Shown here: in pieces, positions 51,230-60,640 of the stretch
Layout of the letters: each line of letters opens with the position of its first letter
Numbering within the stretch: the first letter of the stretch is position 1
Assembly: GCA_016458225.1 (NCBI GenBank)
Contig: JAEMGR010000041.1
Span: forward strand, 58,712 to 122,711
Source: Myxococcaceae bacterium JPH2
GTDB lineage: Bacteria; Myxococcota; Myxococcia; Myxococcales; Myxococcaceae
Direction of reading: 5' to 3'
Length of the DNA: 64,000 nt
Notes under the pieces: model-generated
The model's database searches: none
Seen by the model: only the letters and a program-made list of their open reading frames with translations
What the model was told of the DNA's origin: nothing
Position numbers and translations under genes: made by a program

Positions 51230-51946
51230 TCACACCGTCTCGCGCAATCCCTCCTGAAGCGACTCCAGCAGCCCGGGAGGGTCCCCCCTGCGAAGGGCCG
51301 CGATGCCGGCCTCGAAGTCCGCGCGAGCACCGACCCCGTCCCCAGCGCGAGCGCGCAGAACGGCCCGCGCGTGGAGCAGCTCTGCGTCCACTTCATCGCC
51401 CGCCTGCGAAGAGAGCGCCGCGCTGAGGTCCCGAATGGCCGCATCCACCTGCCCCAGCCGCGCCCGCGCTCCGGCCCGGCGCTGAAGCAACCAGGCGTTG
51501 CCAGGATCCTCCGCCAGCGCAAGCGTCCAATCCCGCTCCGCCTCGGCAAAACGGTCGAGCGCCTCCAGGGACTCCGCGCGCTTCATGTAGAGCACGAGCG
51601 GCTTGCGGAACCCTCCAGCCTCCGCGGTGTCGAAGCCCGCGACGGCCTCGGCGTGGCGCCCGAGCCGCGCGAGCATGAGGGCGTGGTGGAAGCGCGTCGC
51701 GAGATGGCCCGGCGCCAGCTCCAGCACGCGCTCGAACCACACGAGCGCCTCGGCCGGAGCCCGTCCCCAGACTCCGAGCGTCAGCGCCAGCTCGATGAGG
51801 ACACGCACCTGGTCCGGATGTGCCTCGGCGAGCGCGCGGATCCGCCCGAGCGCCTGGGTGTAGCGCCCGCTGCGTCGGAGGCGATCCACCTCCCGCAGCG
51901 GCTCGGACAGCTCTCGTGGCCAGGCCTTGCGCCCGTTGTGCTCCAT
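51230..51946 (-). CDS. TPR-repeat protein, cytoplasmic
   Basis: 238 aa. No signal peptide (MEHNGRKAWPRELSEPLREV). Five or six TPR units run through the protein (GRYTQALGRIRALAEAHPDQ, EALVWFERVLELAPGHLATR, AEAERDWTLALAEDPGNAWL). It gives a protein-interaction scaffold; the partner is unknown. ATG at 51946 with GGGAG upstream. The long frame extension to 52318 runs through the GC-rich gap and is not credible as protein. Confidence 0.68.
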   Translation of the reverse strand: MEHNGRKAWPRELSEPLREVDRLRRSGRYTQALGRIRALAEAHPDQVRVLIELALTLGVWGRAPAEALVWFERVLELAPGHLATRFHHALMLARLGRHAEAVAGFDTAEAGGFRKPLVLYMKRAESLEALDRFAEAERDWTLALAEDPGNAWLLQRRAGARARLGQVDAAIRDLSAALSSQAGDEVDAELLHARAVLRARAGDGVGARADFEAGIAALRRGDPPGLLESLQEGLRETV

Positions 51947-52414
51947 CGACTCGCGCTCCCAGGTGGATGCGAGGCGACTCGTTACCAGCCCCAGCTGCAC
52001 ACAGCCACCGTCGAGACGGGCCGCGTCGACCGGGGCGGGCCCCGCCGTTGGAGGCGGCGCGGGCCCCACCCCGGTGCACGGCGCCCGGTTCAGGCCCCCC
52101 GACCTGCTCCGGCCCCCCCGGCGTATCGAGCGATGTCTGTGCCCCCGGACCGCAACGGACGCGCGGAGTCGGGAGTTGATGGGCACATGCCACTGCAAGG
52201 ACGGGGCCTCCACGAGTCCCGTGGGACTCGGAGGCCCGAGGGGTGGCTCCGTGGCGCCGGATGTCACAAAGCCAACAGTGGTGTTGCTCGAAAGGTCACA
52301 ACCCGCCACGTGGCGCACCGCACCACCGCGTCCGCCGAGAACGCGCGAGCGTCCGAGCCGAACGCATGCCCGTGACGTTCGGGAGGGATGACGCGATGCG
52401 TGTGTCGGGGGATG
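51947..52414. other. 468-bp intergenic region with GC-rich hairpin
   Basis: The only strong structure is an imperfect inverted repeat at 52029-52075. ACCGGGGCGGGCCCCGCC and the right arm GGCGGCGCGGGCCCCACC plus CCGGT fold around GTTGGA. No homology-like reading frame, tRNA or sigma-70 hexamers were recognised. It could hold the promoter region of the TPR gene on the minus strand and a termination signal. Confidence 0.4.
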
Positions 52415-52876
52415 TCAGCGACCGGACGACCTGAGCAGCCGAGTCAGCTCGCGATCCAACGCCGCGGCGAACTCCTGGCGGTCCTTCGCGGAGAAGCCGC
52501 TGGGCCCGCCTGTCGTCACGCCACTCTCACGCAGCTCCTGCATGAAGTTGCGCACGGAGAGGCGCTCCTGGACGTTCTCCTCGGTGAACAGCTCTCCGCG
52601 CGGGTCCAGCACCACCACGCCCCGAGGGACGAGGAGCGCGGCGAGCGGGATGTCTTGTGTGACGGCCAGGTCACCGGCCTCGGCCGTGGCGGCGATGTGG
52701 CGATCGGCCACGTCGAGCCCGGCGCCCACCTGCACGCTCGACACCCACTCGGAGCGCGGCAGGCCGAGCGGGCGGTTGGCCACGAACACGGCCGGCACCC
52801 GCAGGCGCTGAGCCGCCCGCACGAGGATCTCCCGCACGGGGCCCGGACAGGCATCTGCATCCACCCAGATTCGCAT
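52415..52876 (-). CDS. YaiI/YqxD-family (DUF188) protein
   Basis: 153 aa. The family signature is MRIWVDADACPGPVREILVR then VPAVFVANRPLGLP, and DVADRHIAATAEAGDLAVTQ then LAALLVPRG. The fold is PIN-like with conserved Asp residues (DADAC, ADRHIA, DLAVTQD), so nuclease-type metal chemistry is plausible; the cellular role is not known. Its ATG lies just upstream of, and divergent from, the hydrolase gene. Confidence 0.85.
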   Translation of the reverse strand: MRIWVDADACPGPVREILVRAAQRLRVPAVFVANRPLGLPRSEWVSSVQVGAGLDVADRHIAATAEAGDLAVTQDIPLAALLVPRGVVVLDPRGELFTEENVQERLSVRNFMQELRESGVTTGGPSGFSAKDRQEFAAALDRELTRLLRSSGR

Positions 52877-52931
52877 GAGCCTGTCATTGTCGCAGGGTTC
52901 CCCAAGACTGGGAGCCCGAGGAGGCCGCCCC

Positions 52932-53981
52932 ATGCACAATCCCGAGACACCGCCGGACCCTTCGCCCGAGCCCTCCCTCGACACCGAGGCCCCCGCGGAT
53001 GCCCCCCGCGTGGGAGGCGGCAAGGTGGACCTCGCCCTCGGCGTCCTCAACGGCGTGGTCGGGGACTACCTCCACGCGAACGACAACGGCCTCGCCATCT
53101 CCATGGCGCTGCACCATGAGGGCAAGCCCGTCGCGCTCACCCGCGAGGCGCTCCAGCGCGCCTATCCACGCTCGACGGGTCGGCTGGCGTTGTGGGTCCA
53201 CGGCCTCGCGGTCACCGAGTCCATCTGGGCCTTCCCGGGCGACGCGACCCGCACGTATGGCGCGATGCTGGAGCGCGACGCGGGCCTCACCCCGCTCTAC
53301 CTCCGGTACAACACGGGGCTCCACGTCTCCGAGAACGGAGCCGCCCTCGCGCGCCTGCTGGAGACACTCGTCACCGAGTTCCCCGTGCCCATCGAGGAGC
53401 TGGTCCTCGTGGGCTACAGCATGGGCGGGCTCGTGGTGCGCAGCGCCTGCCACGTCGCCGCGCGGGACTCACTGACGTGGCTCTCCCACGTGAAACAGGC
53501 GCTCTATCTCGGCGTACCCCACCTGGGCAGCCCGCTGGAGCGCGTGGGAAGCGCCGTGTCGTGGGTGCTGCGCGCCATCCCCAATGCCTATACGCGGCTG
53601 GTGGCGGACGTGGCGGACCTGCGCAGCAACGGCGTGAAGGACATGGGCTACGCGAACCTGCTGCACGAGGACTGGCAAGACGCCGATCCCACCGTGCCGC
53701 TCCAGAATCGCCGACACCCCGTTCCGCTGCTGCCGACGATCTCCCATCACCTCATCGCCGGCGCGCTGTCACGCGACGAGCGCAACTGGGTCTCGCTGCT
53801 CTTCGGCGACGGCGTCGTGCCCGTGTCGAGCGCGACCGGGCGCGCGAAGCCCGAGGATCGCAGCCCCGTCTTTCCCCAGGAGAACGTGAAGGTGGTGAAC
53901 GCCATCGACCACGTGGCCATCGCGCATCACGAACAGGTGTATGCCCTCATTCGCGAGTGGTTCGCCCCGGAGGCCGCATGA
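52932..53981 (+). CDS. Alpha/beta hydrolase (PGAP1/lipase-like)
   Basis: 349 aa, cytoplasmic or peripheral (no signal peptide; proline-rich N-terminus MHNPETPPDPSPEPSLDTEA). The fold motifs are ALWVHGLAVTESIWAFPG (oxyanion HG), the nucleophile elbow LVGYSMGGLVVRSACHVA, and late acid and base candidates (LFGDGVVPVSSATG, VVNAIDHVAIAHHEQVYA). It resembles PGAP1-type esterases and triacylglycerol lipases. ATG at 52932 with GAGGAGG upstream. It overlaps the next small gene by 4 nt (ATGA). Confidence 0.82.
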   Translation: MHNPETPPDPSPEPSLDTEAPADAPRVGGGKVDLALGVLNGVVGDYLHANDNGLAISMALHHEGKPVALTREALQRAYPRSTGRLALWVHGLAVTESIWAFPGDATRTYGAMLERDAGLTPLYLRYNTGLHVSENGAALARLLETLVTEFPVPIEELVLVGYSMGGLVVRSACHVAARDSLTWLSHVKQALYLGVPHLGSPLERVGSAVSWVLRAIPNAYTRLVADVADLRSNGVKDMGYANLLHEDWQDADPTVPLQNRRHPVPLLPTISHHLIAGALSRDERNWVSLLFGDGVVPVSSATGRAKPEDRSPVFPQENVKVVNAIDHVAIAHHEQVYALIREWFAPEAA

Positions 53982-54253
53982 AGCGCTGGCGAGGATTGAA
54001 GAACCTGGTGCAGGACGCCGTGGACCATGGCGCGACCGCCATCGAGGAGGTGCACCGCAACAGCGCGGCGACCCCGTTCCAGTTGCTGGAGCAGGTGCCC
54101 GGCCTCGAGAAGCCCGCGCGTGTGGCCCACGGCATTCATGACCTGGCCCTGTCCGGCTCGTACGGAATGGTTCGGCTGGTCACGCGACAGGTGGGCAAGG
54201 CGCTCGATCACGTGCTCGACGCGATCGACACGCCGTCCGAACCCAAGCCCTGA
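53978..54253 (+). CDS. Small amphipathic hypothetical protein coupled to hydrolase
   Basis: 91 aa, not recognised. It starts MKRWRGLKNLVQDAVDHGAT and is mainly helical, with basic N-terminal residues and a central block KPARVAHGIHDLALSGSYGM. It resembles small helical partner or chaperone proteins encoded with hydrolases. The 4-nt overlap (ATGA) with the hydrolase strongly suggests a translated partner. Function unknown. Confidence 0.62.
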   Translation: MKRWRGLKNLVQDAVDHGATAIEEVHRNSAATPFQLLEQVPGLEKPARVAHGIHDLALSGSYGMVRLVTRQVGKALDHVLDAIDTPSEPKP

Positions 54254-54308
54254 GGGCCATTACCTCGCGCGTCATCGCGGCACCTCGGCCTCCTGCGTAC
54301 AAGACACC

Positions 54309-54341
54309 CATCGGCGCGACGGAAAAGCCCGCGCGCCGATG
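54309..54341 (+). terminator. Hairpin downstream of hydrolase operon
   Basis: CATCGGCGCG (54309-54318) pairs perfectly with CGCGCCGATG (54332-54341), loop 13 nt. It lies between the 91-aa gene and the SnoaL-like gene, so it may terminate the first transcript or sit in the leader of the second. Confidence 0.45.
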
Positions 54342-54373
54342 CGTGAACCCTGTCACCACCGAGGAGCCTCCCC

Positions 54374-54754
54374 ATGACCGCCACCGAGCTGACGCAGATC
54401 ATCGACCTCTACCTCGCCGCCTGGAACGAGCTGAACCTCGATCGCCGCGCGACGGTCATCGCCCAGGTCTGGGACAAGGAGGGCCGGCTCATCGATCCGC
54501 CCCTCGCGTCGAGCGGACACGCCGGCATCAGCGAGCACATCAGCGCGCTGCACTCCCAGTTCCCGGGGCACGCGTTCCGGCGCGCCAGCGGCATCGACTC
54601 GCACAACGGATTCGTCCGCTTCGCGTGGGAGCTGATGACGCCCCAGGGCACCGTGGCGATGACCGGCATGGACGTGGGCGAACTGACGCCCGAGGGCAAG
54701 CTGCGCCGGGTGACGGGCTTCTTCGGCCCGCTGCCTGAACTCACGAAGGCGTGA
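54374..54754 (+). CDS. SnoaL/NTF2-like small-fold protein
   Basis: 126 aa. The NTF2-like cone fold is shown by TQIIDLYLAAWNELNLDRRA, VIAQVWDKEGRLIDPPL, HISALHSQFPGHAF and RFAWELMTPQGTVAMTGMDV. Members include ketosteroid isomerase-like and polyketide-cyclase-like enzymes as well as ligand-binding proteins, so function cannot be assigned. It converges with the methyltransferase gene with a 9-bp gap. Confidence 0.75.
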   Translation: MTATELTQIIDLYLAAWNELNLDRRATVIAQVWDKEGRLIDPPLASSGHAGISEHISALHSQFPGHAFRRASGIDSHNGFVRFAWELMTPQGTVAMTGMDVGELTPEGKLRRVTGFFGPLPELTKA

Positions 54755-54763
54755 GCCCCGCGC

Positions 54764-55678
54764 TCAAGCGACGACGGCCGCCGCGAAGTGGACGTGATCG
54801 AACGCGCGGTAGCCGTCGCTCCGCCCCGCGAAGTAGCGCTCCTGGATGTCGGCGGGCGTGAGCTGCTCGCGCGCAGTCAGCCCCACCTCGCGCAGCAGCG
54901 CGGGCAGCTCCGCGGCATCGAGTCCCGTCCGCATCGGCTCGCCCGCCTGTCGCACCGCCGCCAACAACCGCTGCGCCCGTGTCGAGGCCCGCTCCGGCAC
55001 GAAGGCCTCCGTCTCCAGATGATCGAACACCACCGTGCTGCCACGCGCCGCCACGGTGGCGATGGACCGCAGCGTCCGCAGCACGCTGTCGCGTGGCAGG
55101 TAGTACGTCACGCCCAGCCAACTGAAGAACGCGGGCACACGCGAGTCGAAGCCCGCCTCGCGCAGCACGTCCTCCAGCGCGTCTCGCGAGAAGTCGATGG
55201 GGACGAAGCGCAGCCGCGGGGGCTCGCGCCATCCCGCCCGCGCCACGCGGCGCCGCATGTCCGCCTGCGTGACGGGGTGGTCCAACGAGAACACCCGCAC
55301 CTGTCGCGCGGACTCAGGGCACCGGTACGCGAACGTGTCCAGGCCCGCGCCCAGGATGACGTACTGCGCGATGCCCTCGGGCACCGAGGCCACCAGGAGC
55401 GACTCGGTGTAGCGCGCCCGAGACAGCGAAATGGAAGCGCCCAGCGCCCGCATCGAGCGAGCCAAGGCGACAGCCGGAGCCATCCCGGGCACCCAGTCCT
55501 CCGGCGCGAAGTACGCGGCCGCCGATCCCAGATGCTGACTGATTGTCGCCCACTCCTCGGGCGCGAAGAGCTGCTCCGCCAGGAAGTCATCGAAGATTCG
55601 GGGCGTGTCGTTCCGGGCGTGGTGCGCGCGGGTGAACGCACTGATCAGCGCGGTGACGCTCGGCGTGGATTCGCTCAT
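54764..55678 (-). CDS. Class I SAM-dependent methyltransferase (LCM-type, TIGR00027-like)
   Basis: 304 aa. The family block is YVILGAGLDTFAYRCPESAR, the SAM-binding motif I of the leucine carboxyl methyltransferase-like family. The acidic end of the next strand is VFSLDHPVTQADMRRR. It also shows FSWLGVTYYLPRDSVLRTL and FDHLETEAFV. It probably O-methylates a small-molecule carboxylate, often a secondary metabolite; the substrate is unknown. ATG at 55678 with GAGGAG upstream. An AT-rich patch at 55749-55796 probably holds its promoter. Confidence 0.85.
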   Translation of the reverse strand: MSESTPSVTALISAFTRAHHARNDTPRIFDDFLAEQLFAPEEWATISQHLGSAAAYFAPEDWVPGMAPAVALARSMRALGASISLSRARYTESLLVASVPEGIAQYVILGAGLDTFAYRCPESARQVRVFSLDHPVTQADMRRRVARAGWREPPRLRFVPIDFSRDALEDVLREAGFDSRVPAFFSWLGVTYYLPRDSVLRTLRSIATVAARGSTVVFDHLETEAFVPERASTRAQRLLAAVRQAGEPMRTGLDAAELPALLREVGLTAREQLTPADIQERYFAGRSDGYRAFDHVHFAAAVVA

Positions 55679-55748
55679 GGGTCGGCTCCTCGGGAGCGCG
55701 AGACAGGCCTCGCGCATGCACCTTCGAGTAGCACCCGGGCTTCAGGCG

Positions 55749-55796
55749 AATCAACAAAACATCAATAATTTCGGCACCTTACAACAACAAGCCCCC
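55749..55796 (-). promoter_or_regulatory. AT-rich promoter region for the methyltransferase
   Basis: A 48-bp patch with many A/T stands out in this GC-rich sequence between the M23 lipoprotein gene and the methyltransferase gene. On the minus strand TTGTTG and TATTGA lie 17 bp apart, but each has only 3 of 6 consensus matches, so the promoter is likely and the hexamers are doubtful. Confidence 0.35.
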
Positions 55797-55825
55797 TCCT
55801 GTCAATCCCTCGACGGGGCGGGCGC

Positions 55826-56752
55826 TCACGACGGCGGCATCGGCCCCAGGTAGTCGAGCGGCTCCATGGGCTTTCCGTCCACGCGCACCTCGAAGTGCAG
55901 GTGCGGTCCGGACGTCTTGCCGGACTCGCCCACGGTGGCGATGACCTGCCCCCGGCGCACCTTCTGCCCCGTGCGCACGCGCAGGTCGCGGTTGTGGGCG
56001 TACAGCGTGATGAGCTGCGCCGAGTGCTCGACGATGGCGATGAGTCCATAGCCCTTCTGCTCGCCCGCATAGAGCACGGTGCCTTCCTGCGCGGTCTTCA
56101 CGGGCGTGCCCGCGGGCGCCGCCAGGTCCACGCCGTCGTGCGGCTCCTTGCCCTTCTTGCCGAACCGGCCGTACAGCACGCCCTTGAGCGGCCAGTCGAG
56201 CAGCCCTTGTGTCGCCACGCGCGGACGCGCGGACGCAGAGCCAGGACGTCCCGACAACACCCGGCCTCGCGCGGGCGGTGGATCCTCTCGCCGCGCCACC
56301 GGAGGTCGCGCACGACGCGGTGAGGACACCGGCGCGGAGCCCGGAGAGGAGAGCACCAGTTCGGGCTCCTCATCCGAGTCCACGTGTCCCGAGGACTCCA
56401 TCTCCACCGGGCCGGACGCGGTGCCGGGGATGGTCAGCTCCTGCCCCACCGAGATCGCCCGCGCGTCGGAGATGCCGTTGGCCTTGGACAGCTCCTCCAC
56501 CGTGAGGCCGTACGTCTTGGCGATGCGGTACATCGTCTCGCCGGGAGCCACGGTGTGGCGCATGGCCACCAGCTCGGGCTCCACGTGAGCGGGGCGCAGG
56601 GCGAAGGGCAGCGGCTCACCGGCCGCCTTCTTCCCCTTCCCCGCGCCCGAGCACTCCGGCGCCTCGGGGAGGACGCCGTCCCCCAACCCACTGGAGGCCC
56701 GGGTCCCCGCGCAGCCGCCGAGCAGCGCGGCCACGAGGAGGACCCGGAGCAC
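55826..56752 (-). CDS. LysM plus M23-like peptidase lipoprotein (NlpD-type)
   Basis: 308 aa from GTG at 56752. Lipoprotein signal VLRVLLVAALLGGCAG, Cys at residue 14. A LysM domain follows (VAPGETMYRIAKTYGLTVEE, GISDARAISVGQELTIPG), then a Ser/Pro-rich linker, then an M23 domain (PHDGVDLAAPAGTPVKTAQE, LITLYAHNRDLRVRTGQKV, GETGKTSGPHLHFEVRVDG-like end). The first His of M23 (H in PHDGVDLAA) and the HLHF pair are present, so it may be an active endopeptidase or an amidase activator. A TTG at 56785 is an alternative start. It follows surE directly; surE-nlpD pairing is known in other Proteobacteria. Confidence 0.82.
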   Translation of the reverse strand: MLRVLLVAALLGGCAGTRASSGLGDGVLPEAPECSGAGKGKKAAGEPLPFALRPAHVEPELVAMRHTVAPGETMYRIAKTYGLTVEELSKANGISDARAISVGQELTIPGTASGPVEMESSGHVDSDEEPELVLSSPGSAPVSSPRRARPPVARREDPPPARGRVLSGRPGSASARPRVATQGLLDWPLKGVLYGRFGKKGKEPHDGVDLAAPAGTPVKTAQEGTVLYAGEQKGYGLIAIVEHSAQLITLYAHNRDLRVRTGQKVRRGQVIATVGESGKTSGPHLHFEVRVDGKPMEPLDYLGPMPPS

Positions 56753-56787
56753 GTGCTCCGCGCGGCTGGTGCCCCGTCTCGGCAAAC

Positions 56788-57576
56788 TCAGGCACCGTCC
56801 GGGTCGTGCCGCTGGAAGCCATCCAGCGTCCAACTCGTGAGGCCCGCGATACGCCCGTGGTCGGTCAGGTCCAGGTGCAGCGGCGTCACCGACACGCGCT
56901 TGTCCAAGTGCACCGCGTTGCAGTCGCTGCCCTGGATGTCCTCGTGTTGGTAGTCCGTGCCGCCAATCCAGTAGTACTTCCGGCCGCGCGGATCCTCTTT
57001 CTCCACGACGTCGTAGCCGTAGGAGTGCCGGCCCAGCCGCGTGACGACGTAGCCGTCCGGCTCCACGCCTCCGGGGATGTTCACGTTGAGGAGCATCCGA
57101 GGCGGCAGCGGACGAGACAGCGCGGACTGCGCCAGCGACCGGGCGAAGCGCGCCGCGGGCCCGAAGTCGAACGGCCCCCGAGACACGAGGCTGAACGCAA
57201 TGGCGGGCACCCCGAGCTGGGCCGCCTCCATCGCCGCGGCCACCGTCCCTGAATAGGTGACGTCGTCCGCCAGGTTCGAGCCGTGGTTGATGCCGGAGAC
57301 CATGAGCTGAGGACGAGCATCCTTCAGCAGGTGCACCAGCGCCAGATACGAGCAGTCCGTCGGGGTGCCGTCCACGGCGAACCACCGCTCACGCACCTGT
57401 TTGATGCGCAGCGGCCGATGCAGGCTGATGGCGTGCGACGCGGCGCTCTGCTCGCGATCAGGCGCCACGACCCACACTTCACCCAAGGGACTGACGGCCT
57501 CGACGAGCGCCTGGAGTCCCTCGGAGAAGTAGCCGTCGTCGTTGGAGACGAGGATGCGAGGAAGAGGAGCGCTCAC
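56788..57576 (-). CDS. surE: SurE 5'-nucleotidase/exopolyphosphatase
   Basis: 262 aa from GTG at 57576. The metal-binding N-terminus RILVSNDDGYFSEGLQALVE contains the NDDG motif. Further family blocks: APDREQSAASHAISLHRPL, VDGTPTDCSYLALVHLL, SGINHGSNLADDVTYSGTVA. SurE removes phosphate from nucleoside monophosphates and is linked to stationary-phase survival. It starts 3 bp after the enolase stop, so eno, surE and the LysM/M23 gene form one operon. Confidence 0.95.
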   Translation of the reverse strand: MSAPLPRILVSNDDGYFSEGLQALVEAVSPLGEVWVVAPDREQSAASHAISLHRPLRIKQVRERWFAVDGTPTDCSYLALVHLLKDARPQLMVSGINHGSNLADDVTYSGTVAAAMEAAQLGVPAIAFSLVSRGPFDFGPAARFARSLAQSALSRPLPPRMLLNVNIPGGVEPDGYVVTRLGRHSYGYDVVEKEDPRGRKYYWIGGTDYQHEDIQGSDCNAVHLDKRVSVTPLHLDLTDHGRIAGLTSWTLDGFQRHDPDGA

Positions 57577-57579
57577 GGC

Positions 57580-58893
<1,314 letters not shown>

Positions 58894-58960
58894 CTAGAAG
58901 GACATACCGGAGGGGGCAAGCACGCTCACGCGAGGGGCTGCTACACTGTCCACCCGCCGA

Positions 58961-60031
58961 ATGCCTCCACCCAGTCGCCGCGCCCGCGCAGGGCCTGATC
59001 CACTCCCCGGGCGCCGGGGCCGAGGCGCCCTCATGGGCCTGGCCGTCGGCAACGCCCTGGCCATCCCCACCGCGGGCCGCGCGCTCTACGCCCCGGCCTT
59101 TCCCCAGCTCACGGACGGGCCCTATCAGACGCTCATGGGCGGCGGCCCCCACGCCCTGCGCAAGGGACAGGTGACGGAGCCCACCCAGCTGGCCGTCTGC
59201 CTGGGCCTGAGCCTGCGCGAACTCAAGCGCTACGACGCCCTGGACGCGCTCCGCCGCTATCGGGCGTGGCAGCCCCACGCCATCGCCGTCAGCGAGGCCA
59301 TGAAGGAAGTGCTGGACGAGTGCCAGGAGTGCGCCCCCCCGCTGGTCCCCAGCGCGGGCCGGCGCATCTGGCTGCGCCGCTTCCGCAAGTCCACCGACGC
59401 GGGCGCGTTGGCGCGCACCGCTCCGCTCGGCGTCTACCTCGCTCGCAATCCCCCGGCGCGCACCCAGGCCTCGCTCGAGGACTCGGCCCTCACCCACTTC
59501 GCCCCGCTCAGCCAGCTGGCCTGCGCCGCCCTCAACGCGGCCATCGCCCACGCGATGACGGGCGGGAGCGACCTCCAAGCCGAAGACCTGATCCCCGCCG
59601 CGGAATCGGGCCTCTCCCTGGCCGGCGCCGCCCTGGGCCGCGCTGAGCCGGACGCCATCCAGGACGTGGCCGCCGCCGCCGCCGCGCTGCGGCAGGATCT
59701 GGAGCTGGCCCGCCGGGACGACCCACAGCTCTACGGCCCCGAGGTGCACCTGCACCGCCCGGCCCACCACGCGGTGCGCGCCGCCTTCCGGCTCGCCTTC
59801 TGGGAGCTGCTGCACGTGCCGTCGTGGGAAGGCGCGCTCCTGGACGTCATCCACCGGGGCGGCGACACCGAGGCCCATGCCGCTGTCGCAGGCGCCCTCC
59901 TGGGGGCCTTCCACGGCGACGAGGCCATTCCGCAGGACTGGCGCAGGATGGTGCTGGAGGTCCTCGCGCAGTCCCGCGGGCCCCTGTGGGACGTGTACCA
60001 CCCGCGCCACCTCGTGACGCTGGCGCTCTAG
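58961..60031 (+). CDS. ADP-ribosylglycohydrolase-family protein with altered metal ligands
   Basis: 356 aa. The all-helical DraG/ARH fold is visible: RGALMGLAVGNALAIPTAG, VTEPTQLAVCLGLSLRELKR, and the C-terminal IHRGGDTEAHAAVAGALLGA. In active members the first metal motif is TDDT and the last is DTDTNA-like; here they read TEPT and DTEAHA. One Mg-binding Asp is Glu and another is Pro, so activity on ADP-ribosyl groups is doubtful. It may bind ADP-ribose or a related nucleotide. It is divergent from eno. Confidence 0.75.
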   Translation: MPPPSRRARAGPDPLPGRRGRGALMGLAVGNALAIPTAGRALYAPAFPQLTDGPYQTLMGGGPHALRKGQVTEPTQLAVCLGLSLRELKRYDALDALRRYRAWQPHAIAVSEAMKEVLDECQECAPPLVPSAGRRIWLRRFRKSTDAGALARTAPLGVYLARNPPARTQASLEDSALTHFAPLSQLACAALNAAIAHAMTGGSDLQAEDLIPAAESGLSLAGAALGRAEPDAIQDVAAAAAALRQDLELARRDDPQLYGPEVHLHRPAHHAVRAAFRLAFWELLHVPSWEGALLDVIHRGGDTEAHAAVAGALLGAFHGDEAIPQDWRRMVLEVLAQSRGPLWDVYHPRHLVTLAL

Positions 60032-60047
60032 TCCCTGGAAATGCGCG

Positions 60048-60088
60048 ACGCCCGCGTGAGCGTCCCCGGGGACAGTCATCGCGGGCGT
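60048..60088. terminator. Nested hairpin terminator between convergent genes
   Basis: ACGCCCGCG (60048-60056) pairs with CGCGGGCGT (60080-60088). Inside, GTCCCCGGGGAC (60062-60073) is itself a perfect palindrome. It separates the ADP-ribosylglycohydrolase-family gene from the 59-aa gene and may stop transcription in both directions. Confidence 0.6.
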
Positions 60089-60126
60089 GGGTACACACCG
60101 AGGCCCTGGGGCCGCGGCGACTCGTT

Positions 60127-60306
60127 TCAGACGCAGAGGTCGATGACGACCACGCCGCGTGAGGGCTTCTCGTTCTCGGTATCCGTCTTCCGATGCGGCC
60201 GGTCCTCGGGCATCGGCAGCGGCAGCTCCGCCACGGGTCGCTCGTATTCCTCACGGCGCAACCGCTCGCGGCGCTTGATCTCTTCGATGATGAAGGCGTC
60301 GAGCAT
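60127..60306 (-). CDS. 59-aa conserved-looking small protein
   Basis: 59 aa, starting MLDAFIIEEIKRRERLRREE and ending SRGVVVIDLCV. An N-terminal charged helix, a Pro-rich middle (ELPLPMPEDRP) and a hydrophobic C-terminal strand give a compact non-random composition. GGGAGAG precedes the ATG at 60306. I recall similar small proteins in other myxobacteria; a search would be needed to confirm this. Function unknown. Confidence 0.65.
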   Translation of the reverse strand: MLDAFIIEEIKRRERLRREEYERPVAELPLPMPEDRPHRKTDTENEKPSRGVVVIDLCV

Positions 60307-60640
60307 GGGTTCGGTCTCTCCCTCAGCCTACGTACCCCGATGTACGCCCGCCGTCCCGCCCCAATACCAGTTCCAGATGCGTCAGATGCAAATTAAGAAC
60401 CCTGGTTCCTCTCTAGGCACGCCGGAGCCATCCTGCATGGTTGCCCGTCCGCCAACCGACATCCAAGCCAGGGAGACCGTGGCGAGAATGTCAGGGGCCG
60501 CGCAACCTTCTGCGGATTCTAATAGCGCCGTCGCGGCCCGCAAGCAGCCCAACCCGCAGGCAAAGCCCCGCGATTCGGGCAGGCCCCTTCGCGAAAAGGG
60601 GCCCGCCTGCACGCTCGCCGGACACCGGGGTGGGAACGAC
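60307..60640. other. 334-bp intergenic region with small repeats
   Basis: It lies upstream of the 59-aa gene and downstream of the SRPBCC gene. It holds CGTAC-N6-GTACG at 60331-60346, a tandem CAGATGC pair at about 60374-60389 and the dyad GAACC/GGTTC at 60397-60408. The promoter of the 59-aa gene is probably here, but no convincing hexamer pair was found. Confidence 0.35.

Noticed and set aside
52188..52206. Possible sigma-54 site (GGGCAC...TGCA)
   Set aside because: The GG and GC doublets are not at the required spacing.
51947..52318. N-terminal extension of the TPR gene through the GC-rich gap
   Set aside because: The extension is Arg/Gly/Pro-rich without TPR pattern and contains the strong hairpin; the ATG at 51946 has a ribosome-binding site.
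60397..60408. GAACC/GGTTC dyad considered as tRNA T-arm
   Set aside because: No acceptor, D or anticodon arms can be built around it; it is only a short inverted repeat.
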